A stretch of 36,361 nt of DNA. Origin: Ruegeria discodermiae (GTDB taxonomy: Bacteria; Pseudomonadota; Alphaproteobacteria; Rhodobacterales; Rhodobacteraceae). Under the pieces are notes generated by a model. The model was not told where the DNA came from and did no database searches. It saw nothing but the letters and a program-made list of their open reading frames with translations. The position numbers and the translations under genes were made by a program. The stretch spans positions 1 through 36,361 of the forward strand of contig NZ_JAVAMO010000026.1 in assembly GCF_030758345.1 (NCBI RefSeq). Direction: 5' to 3'. Each line of letters starts with the position of its first letter. Position 1 is the stretch's first letter. Below, in pieces: positions 27,977 to 36,324 of this stretch.

Positions 27977-27998
27977 AATGTTTCGCGCGCGAAACATT
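27977..27998. promoter_or_regulatory. parS: Perfect 22-bp palindrome, candidate parS
   Basis: The inner 18 bases read TGTTTCGCGCGCGAAACA, flanked by AA and TT to make a perfect 22-bp palindrome. It lies 11 bases beyond the end of parB. The half-sites TGTTTC/GAAACA are those of the bacterial consensus parS, TGTTTCACGTGAAACA, but the centre is GCGCGC instead of ACGT. No T-tract follows on the minus strand, which argues against a terminator. Role as ParB-binding centromere is inference from sequence and position. Confidence 0.65.
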
Positions 27999-28008
27999 TT
28001 GGTAATTT

Positions 28009-29067
28009 TCATCGGGATTGCAGCCAAGTTTGCAGTGCTTCTGCAAGCTCTTCTGACACGTCCTCGCCGACCAGTTCAATACGGCTCTGATCCGGAATGA
28101 ACCGCAGTTCCAGCCCATCCGAGACCCGCATGACAATGCGTTCGCCACCGGCAACCCGCACACGGGGCCGGGCAGGGGAGGGCGATGGTTCCGGCGGCAC
28201 TTGCGGAGCAGGGGAAGGTTGCCGCTCGGCCACCGCATCCGCCAATATCCGCATCTCGGACGCGGCACTGTCGCGCGGGGTGTTGCGCAGCTGGTCCTTC
28301 AGCGCATCCCCAAAGCCGGGATCGCGCACCAGTTCCCGCGCCAGCGCCAGGCCCAGCTTCTCGCTGATGGCGGAGGGGAAATAGAGCGTGTCATCAAAGG
28401 CATTGACCAGGGTGATGAACGTGCCGATCTTGGAGCGTTTCGAGCGGGCCGCATTGGCGTAAAGCCCCTGCAGGGCCAGGCGCTGGTTGGGATAGACCCC
28501 TTCCTTCATTGCGCGCACGGCAATGCGGGCGCGTTCGTAATGGCTGAGATTCACCCGGATCTCGTTTTCCTCGACCATCGCCACATAGGACTCCTGCGAG
28601 GTTTCGGGCTGGATCACCATCGCCCGCACCGTGGCGAATTTCGCATCCGAGGTCTCTCGATAAAGCCGCCGCAACGCGGTCAGCCGCCGCCAGCCCGAGA
28701 TCAGGCCATGGGTGCGCCCTCCGGCAGGATCGGGGAGCACCACCACCTCGATCGGCATCTGCTGGCCCCGGGCGCGCAGGCTGTCAGTGAGCGCGGTCAT
28801 CTCCTCTTCGTCCTGCACCAGACGGTCGCGCACCAGATGGCGCTCGTCGATCACGTCAAGCGGCAGAAGCTCGATCATCCGCCCCTCGGCACGAGCGTCC
28901 TGCAAGGCCTGTGTCACCTCTTCCAGCGCAGCGGTAGTCGAGGCCTCGCCTGCCACCTGCGCAATCGGGGCCGCTGACATCCCCAGTGGCATCGCCTTGG
29001 TTTCGGGTGCTGCCCCCAGGCCGAGATAGCCGGGTTGTGCCGGGGTCAGTCGCTTGCGTTTCGCCAT
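28009..29067 (-). CDS. parB: Plasmid partition protein ParB
   Basis: 352 residues. ParB binds a centromere and, with ParA, distributes plasmid copies. The N-terminal ParB/sulfiredoxin-like domain spans about 65-160 (IELLPLDVIDERHLVRDR, then GLISGWRRLTALRRL at 121-135, the counterpart of the CTP-binding GERRxRA box). VEENEIRVNLSHYERARIA and the following helices make the central DNA-binding part. Residues 280-310 are a proline-rich linker to a C-terminal dimerisation domain. AAGGGGATC precedes the ATG. It follows parA by 26 bases in the same operon, and a parS-like palindrome lies just downstream. Confidence 0.92.
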   Translation of the reverse strand: MAKRKRLTPAQPGYLGLGAAPETKAMPLGMSAAPIAQVAGEASTTAALEEVTQALQDARAEGRMIELLPLDVIDERHLVRDRLVQDEEEMTALTDSLRARGQQMPIEVVVLPDPAGGRTHGLISGWRRLTALRRLYRETSDAKFATVRAMVIQPETSQESYVAMVEENEIRVNLSHYERARIAVRAMKEGVYPNQRLALQGLYANAARSKRSKIGTFITLVNAFDDTLYFPSAISEKLGLALARELVRDPGFGDALKDQLRNTPRDSAASEMRILADAVAERQPSPAPQVPPEPSPSPARPRVRVAGGERIVMRVSDGLELRFIPDQSRIELVGEDVSEELAEALQTWLQSR

Positions 29068-29093
29068 TCTTCAGATCCCCTTATTAGAGCCTG

Positions 29094-30482
29094 TTATTCC
29101 GCTGCCTGCTGGGCATCCAGTTCACCGCGCCGCCAGACACCCAGCAACAGGCGTTTGAAGGCGGCATAGGTGGCGTCGAAGGTTTCACGGCCGCGCGCAT
29201 AGGTCTCGCGGTTGAAATCGCGGTAATCGGCCTCGTAGATGCCATTCACCTGTTCGCCCGCCTGACCGATCAGCGCAGTGAAGTCCTGCTTATGCGGGCT
29301 CAGCACCTTGCCCAGATAGGCCTGCATCAGCCCCGACAGCTCGCCCTGCTGCGCCCCGTCATAGCGTGTGATCACCGCACGCACCGCATCCCATTCAAAG
29401 CCGATCTCGGGACGGCCAAGCGCACGGGCGGCAACATTCTCGCCCTCTTCGATGCTGGCGAAGGTGGAATGCAACATGTCAAAGAAACGCCCCGTGGAAT
29501 CAAACTCCAGAAAAGACGCGCCCAGAGGCACCAGCAGGATATCAGCCGCTGCCAGCCCGTTGATGGTCAGGTAACCGAGAGCAGGGGGGGTGTCGATGAA
29601 GACGAGATCATAGGCGTCCAGTACCCCGTCCGCCTCCAGCCGATCGGTGAGCGCATCCCAGAGCTTCCAGCCGCGCGCCTGCATACGCCAGACCGGCACC
29701 TGAAACTCGGCCCAGTAGAGGTTCAACTGCGCACCGATCAGATCGATATTGGGCCAGTGCGTGCTCTGGATCAGGTCCTGCGCGGTCATGTCCATCGCCG
29801 CACTCAGCGCCTCGTCCAACGGCTGGGGCGGATCGCCCCGATCAAGACGGCGTTGGTTCTCGGTGCGTAGATACTCCCCGTAATGGCGCGCGAGCAGCGG
29901 GAAGGCGGTCCGCCATTCATCCTCGACCTGACCACCAAAGATCGAGGTCATCGAGCCCTGACTGTCCAGATCAATCACCAGCACCCGGTAACCATCCAAA
30001 GCGGCCGACATGGCCAGATGCGCCGCCGTGCTGGTCTTGCCCACGCCGCCCTTGAAATTGGCCACCGCCACCATCTTGGCAGGCTGACCGGCGGGGCGAT
30101 AAGGCAGGTAGTTCTTGGCCTTTGACCCTTGCGCCCCGAAGAAGGCGCGCAGCCGCAGCACCTCATCAAGGGTGAACCATTTGGCGCCACCCTCGGTTTC
30201 CGAACGGCCCTGGGGCAGGTCGGGATTCTGTTTCAGCACGCGGCGGAAATGGGCCTGGGCCACCGGGATCAGATAGCGGGTGATCTCCCAGGTTGAAAAC
30301 AGGCGCAGGTCTTTGCGCCCCTCTTCATTGAGGCCCCGGCTGGCCAGATCTGCACGGCCCTGAGCACAGGCGCGGGCGATCTCGGCAAAGCCGCCCGTCT
30401 CTGTGGGTAAGTCCAGTTCTGCCAGTGCGGCATCGGGATCGATGTTGAAATAGGGAGGAAGGAACGGGGTGTCCTTGGCCAT
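29094..30482 (-). CDS. parA: Plasmid partition ATPase ParA
   Basis: 462 residues from the ATG at 30482; upstream in-frame starts lie in a repeat-containing control region and lack ribosome sites. The N-terminal about 115 residues form a helical, probably HTH-bearing domain (EITRYLIPVAQAHF, WFTLDEVLRLRAFF), as in type Ia ParA proteins that also repress their own operon. The ATPase core has the deviant Walker A ANFKGGVGKTSTAAHL (KGGVGKTS at 144-151), DLDSQGSMT at 171-179 and VFIDTPPALG. It powers plasmid segregation. It is divergent from repA, with the origin between. Confidence 0.94.
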   Translation of the reverse strand: MAKDTPFLPPYFNIDPDAALAELDLPTETGGFAEIARACAQGRADLASRGLNEEGRKDLRLFSTWEITRYLIPVAQAHFRRVLKQNPDLPQGRSETEGGAKWFTLDEVLRLRAFFGAQGSKAKNYLPYRPAGQPAKMVAVANFKGGVGKTSTAAHLAMSAALDGYRVLVIDLDSQGSMTSIFGGQVEDEWRTAFPLLARHYGEYLRTENQRRLDRGDPPQPLDEALSAAMDMTAQDLIQSTHWPNIDLIGAQLNLYWAEFQVPVWRMQARGWKLWDALTDRLEADGVLDAYDLVFIDTPPALGYLTINGLAAADILLVPLGASFLEFDSTGRFFDMLHSTFASIEEGENVAARALGRPEIGFEWDAVRAVITRYDGAQQGELSGLMQAYLGKVLSPHKQDFTALIGQAGEQVNGIYEADYRDFNRETYARGRETFDATYAAFKRLLLGVWRRGELDAQQAAE

Positions 30483-30521
30483 GATTTTCTGCTCGATGTT
30501 ATATGTTTTCCCCATGATACC

Positions 30522-30558
30522 GAAAAACACATCACATGGAAGAAAAACCATCACAAGG
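30522..30558. repeat. Two direct repeats in the parA upstream region
   Basis: GAAAAACACATCACATGG (30522-30539) and GAAAAACCATCACAAGG (30542-30558) are near-identical copies 20 bases apart, just upstream of parA. They could be operator sites for ParA autorepression. Confidence 0.45.
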
Positions 30559-30730
30559 CGGGATTTTTCTCAGGAAAATAAGGGGATGCTGATGCGTTTA
30601 TAGCGCAGATTCCGGCGATTTGCGTTTTTTTTAGAGTGTTAGAATCGTGTTATTTATAGTTACGACATCGGGCTGTTTTACTTTTTCTCTTTTGTTTCAA
30701 GCGCTTTACGCCTTTTCGACGGCTCTGTCC

Positions 30731-30796
30731 GACTCTGAAACCCCGATAAAGTGACTCCAAACCCCCGATGGGGCGATTCCGAACCCCCGTTGCGAG
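30731..30796 (+). repeat. Three 22-bp iterons
   Basis: Direct repeats start at 30731, 30753 and 30775, each 22 bases. The shared first part is GA(C/T)TC(C/T)(G/A)AA(A/C)CCCCG. The 22-base period keeps sites on one DNA face, as for Rep-binding iterons. A lone GATTCC at 30841 is in the same phase (3 x 22) but otherwise diverged. Confidence 0.75.
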
Positions 30797-30800
30797 GTCC

Positions 30801-30809
30801 TGTGGATAA
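30801..30809 (-). promoter_or_regulatory. DnaA box
   Basis: TGTGGATAA on the plus strand is a perfect TTATCCACA DnaA box on the minus strand, four bases after the last iteron. It suggests host DnaA helps open this origin. Confidence 0.75.
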
Positions 30810-30906
30810 CTCTAGGCTGGGTGTCACTAAAACCACGAAAGATTCCCGGACCGGAAAACCGGCCGGAGACAGGCCCCATCAAGAGGGCCGAAACATTGAG
30901 GCGACG

Positions 30907-31926
30907 ATGAGCAGGTCAGCGACAGGCGGGGCAGGGGGGTTACTCCCTGACCGGACACGGCAGGGCGATTTTTTCCTCTGCGATATTTTCGATGCGATCC
31001 CCAAGGATGACATCGCCAGCATGGAACATCCGCTGTTCTCGCTGGCGACCCGGCCCGACCGGCGCATCCTGAGCTATGCCCATAACGGGGCCGAGATCAC
31101 GGTGACCCCCAGCGTCAAGGGGCTGGCCACGATTCATGACAAGGACATCCTGATCTTCTGCATCAGCCAGTTGATGGCGGCGATCAATGCGGGGCGCGCG
31201 GTCAGCCGGACGGTGCATCTGAAGGCGCATGATCTGCTGATGGCGACCAATCGCGAAACCTCCGGCGATGCCTATCGGCGGCTGCGCGAGGCGTTCGAGC
31301 GGCTGGCCGGCACCCGCATCACCACCAATATCGTCACCGGCGAGCAGGAGACCACCACTGGCTTTGGCCTGATCGAGAGCTGGGAGATTGTGCGCAAGAC
31401 CCGCGGTGGACGCATGGTCAGCGTGGCGGTGACGCTCAGCGACTGGCTCTATCGCGCGGTGCTCAGCAAATCGGTGCTGACGCTCAGCCGTGACTATTTC
31501 CGGCTCAGGAAACCGTTGGAGCGGCGGATCTATGAACTGGCGCGCAAACATTGCGGACGCCAACCGGCCTGGACCGTCTCGGTGGAGACGTTGTTGAAGA
31601 AATCCGGCTCCGCCTCGCCGCGCCGGGTCTTCCGCAAGATGCTGCGCGACATGATCGCAGCCGACCACCTGCCCGATTACGAGATGCGCGAAGAGGCGGG
31701 CGACCTGATCCGCTTTGCCCCGCGCGGCGGCCTGATCGAGGGCGAGGTGCGTCCGCCGGTCCTGTCGGAAGACACCTATGCCCAGGCCCGCGTGCTGATC
31801 CCGGGCGCGGATGTCTATGGGCTGGAGGCGGAATGGCGCGGCGTCTGGGTGCGTTCAGGCGCGCCGCGGCTGCGCAAACCGGATGCCGCCTTTCTGGGCT
31901 GGGTGAAGAAGCGGGCAGGGGGGTAG
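30907..31926 (+). CDS. repA: RepA replication initiator (RPA family)
   Basis: 339 residues from the ATG at 30907, which has GAGG five bases upstream. The longer open frame begins with a GTG inside the iterons and reads through the DnaA box, so it is rejected. The protein has the features of the alphaproteobacterial plasmid RPA family: QGDFFLCDIFDAIPKDDIASM near the start, MEHPLFSLATRPDRR, and DALLM-like HDLLMATNRETSGDAYRRL. SWEIVRKTRGGRMVSVAVTLSDWL and LRKPLERRIYELARKHCG form the winged-helix region. It would bind the iterons and start replication. RepA-type replicons of Rhodobacterales are known to carry surface polysaccharide genes. Confidence 0.92.
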   Translation: MSRSATGGAGGLLPDRTRQGDFFLCDIFDAIPKDDIASMEHPLFSLATRPDRRILSYAHNGAEITVTPSVKGLATIHDKDILIFCISQLMAAINAGRAVSRTVHLKAHDLLMATNRETSGDAYRRLREAFERLAGTRITTNIVTGEQETTTGFGLIESWEIVRKTRGGRMVSVAVTLSDWLYRAVLSKSVLTLSRDYFRLRKPLERRIYELARKHCGRQPAWTVSVETLLKKSGSASPRRVFRKMLRDMIAADHLPDYEMREEAGDLIRFAPRGGLIEGEVRPPVLSEDTYAQARVLIPGADVYGLEAEWRGVWVRSGAPRLRKPDAAFLGWVKKRAGG

Positions 31927-32059
31927 TGTTGTTGAAAACACCTCGACCCGCAGCTAGGGTGCGCCGCAACCCGAGGCGGTACGCTGTGCCCTGGTTGCAC
32001 CCGGATGTGGAGGCCAGGATCAACGTCACGCAAAACGCGCAGGAAGGGAATGGCAGGCA

Positions 32060-33217
32060 ATGAGCACTCGCAGGGCGTCGGCACTCAAGTTTCAGGTCAC
32101 CACCAAGGATTCCGCCGATTTCCGGACCTGGTTCCGGGGCGAATACACCAATGGCAATCCGCATCTGGCGCATCTGCTGAGCGAGGATGCGGTGGACAAA
32201 TACGTGCTGCATGGCTGGAAGCCCGAGGCCCCGGTCATCACGCCCGAGACCCAGATCACCGCCTTTGGCAGCTGTTTCGCCGCCAATATCTCGAACTACC
32301 TGTCGCAGCGGAACTATAATGTTCTCAACAAGGACAGGAACGCCAAGCGTGCCTATGTGGTGGGCTGCGGCGAGGGGATGGTCAATTCCTTCGTGATCCG
32401 CCAGCAATTCGAATGGGCCTGGGAGGGCAAGGTCTTCGACCAGCCGCTCTGGCATGGCTACAAGGCCGAGGAATACGGCTATGACGCCGAGGTGCAGGCC
32501 ACCACCAAGGAGATCTTCGACAATACCGATGTCTTCATCCTGACCTTCGGCCTCTCGGAGATCTGGTATGACGAACCCACCGGCAACGTGTTCTGGCGCA
32601 CCATTCCCAAGGAAAGCTATGACCCCGAGCGCCACAAGTTCCGCGTCAGCACGGTTGAGGAGAACAAGGACAATCTGCGCGCCATCTACGATCTGATCCG
32701 CAAGCACCGCCCGGATGCCAAGATCATCTACACGCTCTCACCGATTCCCCTGCTGGCCACCTTCCGCAACAATTCCTGCATCACCTCGAACTCTGTTTCC
32801 AAAAGCGTGCTGCGGGTGGCGATCGACGAGGTGATCCGCGAAAAGCAGGACGAGGGCGTGCTGCATTACTGGCCCTCTTACGAGATCATCACCGATGTGT
32901 TCCGCCAGCCCTACAAGCCGGACCGCCGCCACCCCTATGAGGAGGTGCTGGATTACATCATGATGCTGTTTGAAAAGACCTGGTGCATCCCGCATGACAA
33001 TGAAGAGGCGGACCGCCCCGACATCAAGGTGGGCTTTGCCAAGGCGCTGGTGGCCGCAAGGCTGGTGCCCGGCGTGATCACGCGGGTCATCGCCAAGGAC
33101 AAGGATCACGCCATCAACCGGCTGCTGGCGCGTGACCAGATCATGGATGAGCCGAAATCGGAACGCTCGATACGGCGGTTCCTGAAGAGCTTCCTGAAAG
33201 ACGCCGACGCGGCCTGA
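32060..33217 (+). CDS. GSCFA-domain protein
   Basis: 385 residues, ATG at 32060 with AGGAAGGG some 12-19 bases upstream. It contains the family's naming motif exactly: ITAFGSCFAANIS (GSCFA at 70-74), with TFGLSEIWYD at 162-171 and LSPIPLLATF at 226-235. GSCFA proteins are related to SGNH/GDSL esterases; the serine of GSCFA and a late DxxH-like element (HPYEEVLDYIM) would be catalytic. In surface-glycan loci such enzymes may add or remove acyl groups, which is inference. The 133-base gap after repA has a weak promoter-like pair (TTGAAA 31932, TAGGGT 31955). The next gene follows after 15 bases. Confidence 0.88.
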   Translation: MSTRRASALKFQVTTKDSADFRTWFRGEYTNGNPHLAHLLSEDAVDKYVLHGWKPEAPVITPETQITAFGSCFAANISNYLSQRNYNVLNKDRNAKRAYVVGCGEGMVNSFVIRQQFEWAWEGKVFDQPLWHGYKAEEYGYDAEVQATTKEIFDNTDVFILTFGLSEIWYDEPTGNVFWRTIPKESYDPERHKFRVSTVEENKDNLRAIYDLIRKHRPDAKIIYTLSPIPLLATFRNNSCITSNSVSKSVLRVAIDEVIREKQDEGVLHYWPSYEIITDVFRQPYKPDRRHPYEEVLDYIMMLFEKTWCIPHDNEEADRPDIKVGFAKALVAARLVPGVITRVIAKDKDHAINRLLARDQIMDEPKSERSIRRFLKSFLKDADAA

Positions 33218-33232
33218 ACCCGGAGCTGACCC

Positions 33233-34714
33233 ATGTCCGATGCGGAAACTGCCCTGCCTCTGGCCCTGCGGGACTGCGCGGTGCGCGGGATATCTGCCGA
33301 TGCGCTGTTTGCGTTCCAGTTCACCCTGGGGCCGGTGAGCTGCGCAGGGGTCTCCGGCCTGATCCCGAAACCCTTCGGCGACCGCATGTTGTCCCACTCC
33401 CGCCGGTTGGCCGTGGCGGCGCTGCGCGACAATGCGGGTGTCGAGATCGGCTATTGCCTGGGGGTGGCGGTGGATGCGGCGGGCGCGCGGCTGCGCGACC
33501 GGGTGCTGAGCGATGTCACGGTCGGCACCGATGAGTTCTGGCCGCGGATCGAGGAATTTGTGATCGGTCTGGCGGGCCGCTACCTGCTGCTGCTGCGCGA
33601 CGGGCGCGAGGACCGTATCTATGGCGATGTGAGCAGCAGCTATCCATGCGTGTTTGATCCCCAGAGCGGGCAGGTGGGCACAACCCTGCTGATGGCGCTG
33701 CCTCGGGACATCGTCGAGAGCGAGGCGGTGGATTACCAGATGGCGGTGGCGGGCACCCACCGGATGCCTTTTGGCCATACCCGCGACCGGTTTGCCCGGC
33801 GGCTGGCGGCCAATCACTATCTGCGCCTGTCGGACATGTCCGAACACCGGTTCTGGCCGCGCCCCGGTGAGGTGGGTGACACTGACGACACCGACGCCGA
33901 GATTGCCGCGATCCGCACCCGGCTGGCGCAGATCATGGCTGGCATCGTCACGTCAGACCGGGCGGCGCTGCCCTTGAGCGGGGGCAACGATTCCCGCAAC
34001 CTGCTGGCCTGCGCCAAACCGGTGCGCCATCAGATCGCCCGCTATTTCACCCAGACCCATAACCGCAACAGTAGGGTCGATTTCAGATCGGCGCAGGGTC
34101 TGGCGCAGATGTTTGACATTGCGTTGGAACATCACGGGGCAGGGGTGGAGTTCAGCGCCGAACAGCTTGCCGAGCGGATCGACACCTATCGTCTGACGAC
34201 CGGATTTGCCGTGCCGCCCCTGCATACGCAGAACAAGAATTTCTGGGATGATCTGGGCCGGGACGAGATCGTGATGCTGGGCAACGTCATGGAGATTCTG
34301 CGCGCGACCCACTGGCGCACCGGTGATATCGACAATCGCAGGCTGAACCGGAAATTCGGTCTGAAACGCTGCCTGTTTGTTGGCGGTGGCGGGTTTACGG
34401 GTGAATTCGTCGCCAGATGGCTGCCGGATTACAACACTTGGTATGACGGGCTACCGGCGGATGCGCAGCGCAAATACATCGATTTCGGATTTCTGGAGCA
34501 CAATCTGCCAAATCTGGGCATATCGCTTTGCGGCCAGATGCAGAATTTCTATCTCTCCCCGTTCAATGACCGCGCGCTCTGCGCGCGCTCAGCCCGATTG
34601 CCGCTCGATTACCGGTTTTCCAACCAGGCCAATACCGATCTGCTGGCGCTGGCCGCGCCGGAGTTGACCGAGGTGCCGTTTGCCTGGGAAATCCATTCGG
34701 GCAAGGCGGCCTGA
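33233..34714 (+). CDS. Asparagine-synthase-like protein, no glutaminase cysteine
   Basis: 493 residues. The core (about 225-480) carries the ATP-pyrophosphatase loop ALPLSGGNDSRNLLAC (SGGNDS at 249-254), the counterpart of SGGxDS in asparagine synthetases. The first about 210 residues resemble a worn class II glutaminase domain (GLAGRYLLLLRDG, then YGDVSSSYPCVFD), but the N-terminal catalytic cysteine at position 2 is absent (MSDAE). It could therefore form an amide or adenylated intermediate using another nitrogen source, or act in carboxylate modification. Next to a uronic-acid epimerase, amidation of uronate carboxyls is an attractive but unproven role. GGAG precedes the ATG by a few bases. 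Likely operonic with the GSCFA gene. Confidence 0.78.
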   Translation: MSDAETALPLALRDCAVRGISADALFAFQFTLGPVSCAGVSGLIPKPFGDRMLSHSRRLAVAALRDNAGVEIGYCLGVAVDAAGARLRDRVLSDVTVGTDEFWPRIEEFVIGLAGRYLLLLRDGREDRIYGDVSSSYPCVFDPQSGQVGTTLLMALPRDIVESEAVDYQMAVAGTHRMPFGHTRDRFARRLAANHYLRLSDMSEHRFWPRPGEVGDTDDTDAEIAAIRTRLAQIMAGIVTSDRAALPLSGGNDSRNLLACAKPVRHQIARYFTQTHNRNSRVDFRSAQGLAQMFDIALEHHGAGVEFSAEQLAERIDTYRLTTGFAVPPLHTQNKNFWDDLGRDEIVMLGNVMEILRATHWRTGDIDNRRLNRKFGLKRCLFVGGGGFTGEFVARWLPDYNTWYDGLPADAQRKYIDFGFLEHNLPNLGISLCGQMQNFYLSPFNDRALCARSARLPLDYRFSNQANTDLLALAAPELTEVPFAWEIHSGKAA

Positions 34715-34812
34715 CCGCAGCCGCGCCCCCCAAGTCCCCGGCGAGACAATACGCGTTGCATGCGTAAAAGAGGCGCACTAGTTCTGGGATCCGAATTGCA
34801 GGGAGTTCATTG

Positions 34813-35817
34813 ATGCAACGCATTTTCGTGACCGGCAGTGCCGGCTTCATCGGCTATCACCTGGCGCGGCTACTGCTGGACGAGGGGTTTGTCGTCGGCG
34901 GCTTTGACGGCATGACCGACTATTATGATGTGCGCCTCAAGCAACGCCGTCACGCGATGCTGCATCAAAGCCCCAATTTCCGCGCCACCGAGGCGATGCT
35001 GGAAGACAATGACGCGCTGGCCGGGGCGATCGAGGCGTTCGAGCCGGATGTGATCGTGCATCTCGCCGGTCAGGCGGGGGTGCGCTACAGTCTGGAAAAC
35101 CCCCGCGCTTATGTGGATTCCAACGTGGTCGGCACGATGAACGTGATGGAGGCCGCGCGCGCCGCTGGCGTCCGGCATCTGCTGATGGCCTCCACCTCCT
35201 CGGTCTATGGCGCCAATGAAGAGATGCCGTTTCGCGAGAGCGACAAGGCCGACACGCAGCTCACCATCTATGCCGCCACCAAGAAGGCCAACGAAAGCAT
35301 GGGCCATGCCTGGGCGCATATTCACGGCCTGCCGATCACCATGTTCCGCTTCTTCACGGTCTATGGCCCCTGGGGGCGGCCGGATATGGCGCTGTTCAAA
35401 TTCACCCGCGGCATCCTCGAAGGCACGCCGATCGACATCTACAACCATGGCGACATGTATCGCGACTTCACCTATGTGGAAGACCTTGTGCGCGGCATCC
35501 GGCTGCTGATCGATGCGGTGCCGGGCGGGCCCGAGACCGAGGTCGAAGATGACACGCTGAGCCCGGCTGCCCCCTGGCGTGTGGTCAATCTGGGCAATTC
35601 CGACAAGGTCAAGCTGCTGGATTTCGTTGATGCAATTGAGGCGGAACTGGGGCGCGAAGCGATCCGGAACTACATGCCGATGCAGACCGGCGACGTGCCC
35701 GCCACCTGGGCCGATGCCAGTCTGTTGCAGAACCTCACCGGCTACCGCCCGCAGACCGATTTCCGGGATGGCGTGGCGCGGTTTGTTGCCTGGTATCGGG
35801 ATTATTACGAGATCTGA
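34813..35817 (+). CDS. UDP-glucuronate 4-epimerase
   Basis: 334 residues from the ATG at 34813 with GGGAG seven bases upstream; the TTG just before it is not needed. It should interconvert UDP-glucuronate and UDP-galacturonate. Seen: the NAD motif [18 protein letters not shown] (GSAGFIG at 8-14), [37 protein letters not shown], the catalytic STSSVYG and YAATKKANE (tyrosine, lysine), [20 protein letters not shown], and [13 protein letters not shown]. These are diagnostic of the capsular/LpsL-type uronate epimerases. It provides an acidic sugar for the polysaccharide. Separated by 98 bases from the preceding gene, so it may have its own promoter. Confidence 0.93.
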   Translation: MQRIFVTGSAGFIGYHLARLLLDEGFVVGGFDGMTDYYDVRLKQRRHAMLHQSPNFRATEAMLEDNDALAGAIEAFEPDVIVHLAGQAGVRYSLENPRAYVDSNVVGTMNVMEAARAAGVRHLLMASTSSVYGANEEMPFRESDKADTQLTIYAATKKANESMGHAWAHIHGLPITMFRFFTVYGPWGRPDMALFKFTRGILEGTPIDIYNHGDMYRDFTYVEDLVRGIRLLIDAVPGGPETEVEDDTLSPAAPWRVVNLGNSDKVKLLDFVDAIEAELGREAIRNYMPMQTGDVPATWADASLLQNLTGYRPQTDFRDGVARFVAWYRDYYEI

Positions 35818-36324
35818 CGCCCGGGACGAATCTGCTGCCTGCGTCCAGACCGGCGCACATGCGACATGCTCCAGACCTTGGGATGGATGCAACTATCTGT
35901 TTTTAAGTATAATTTCTGCCTCTTATGTGGGACCGCCCTCAAGAATCGGCGCGCATATATAATTCAGGTTATGTTAAATATCGGAGATTTCAGAGATAGT
36001 CCTGCCGAAGATGCTTCTGGCAACGCTCGCAGGCAGGCCGGGCATATGGTGTCGTGCCTGGGGCTCGATTCGGTTCGAGTTGTTGTCAAATTGCCTAAAT
36101 TTGTGGGGATTGTTCCGAGAATCACACATCCTCTCATCAATTTGCGGCGCAAGGCAGAGAATTTTCGGGCAAACTTAAGGCAAATGAGTTTGACGCTTGC
36201 GGTGACGTTAAGGAATGATAAACTCTGATCACGATACCGCCCGGCATATTTCTGTCGGTGGGGTGTTGGGCGATTACTGTTTGGTAAAGTTCTTTTTTGT
36301 GTGTGGTGAGTGGGGGTATCTGTG
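35818..36324. other. Intergenic region without recognisable gene
   Basis: About 500 bases, clearly AT-richer than the rest of the window. An open frame at 35866-36228 (120 codons) has no recognisable motif, no ribosome site and unlike codon use, so I do not call it. A weak promoter-like pair (TTGCGG near 36195 and TAAACT near 36217) is present. No repeats or insertion-sequence ends are apparent. Confidence 0.5.

Larger units (their letters stand above)
30561..30810. other. oriV: Plasmid replication origin (oriV)
   Basis: The region between parA and repA has no gene. Bases 30600-30716 are markedly AT-rich (runs such as GTTTTTTTTAGAG and TGTTATTTATAG) compared with the GC-rich surroundings. 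They adjoin three iterons and a DnaA box. This is the arrangement of an iteron origin with a melting zone. Functional assignment is inference from layout next to repA. Confidence 0.7.

Noticed and set aside
27977-27998. Reading the palindrome beyond parB as a terminator
   Set aside because: On the parB strand it is not followed by a T-tract, and its arms match parS half-sites.
30751-30906. Extended N-terminus of RepA from a GTG at 30751
   Set aside because: It would translate through two iterons and the DnaA box and has no ribosome site; the ATG at 30907 has GAGG.
34777-34792. ACTAGT followed by GGATCC, resembling a cloning-vector polylinker
   Set aside because: Only about ten bases match a familiar polylinker and flanking sequence is natural intergenic DNA. 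Coincidence is more likely than vector contamination.
35866-36228. 120-codon plus-strand open frame in the AT-rich end
   Set aside because: No ribosome site, no motif, unlike codon use, and AT-rich DNA of non-coding character.
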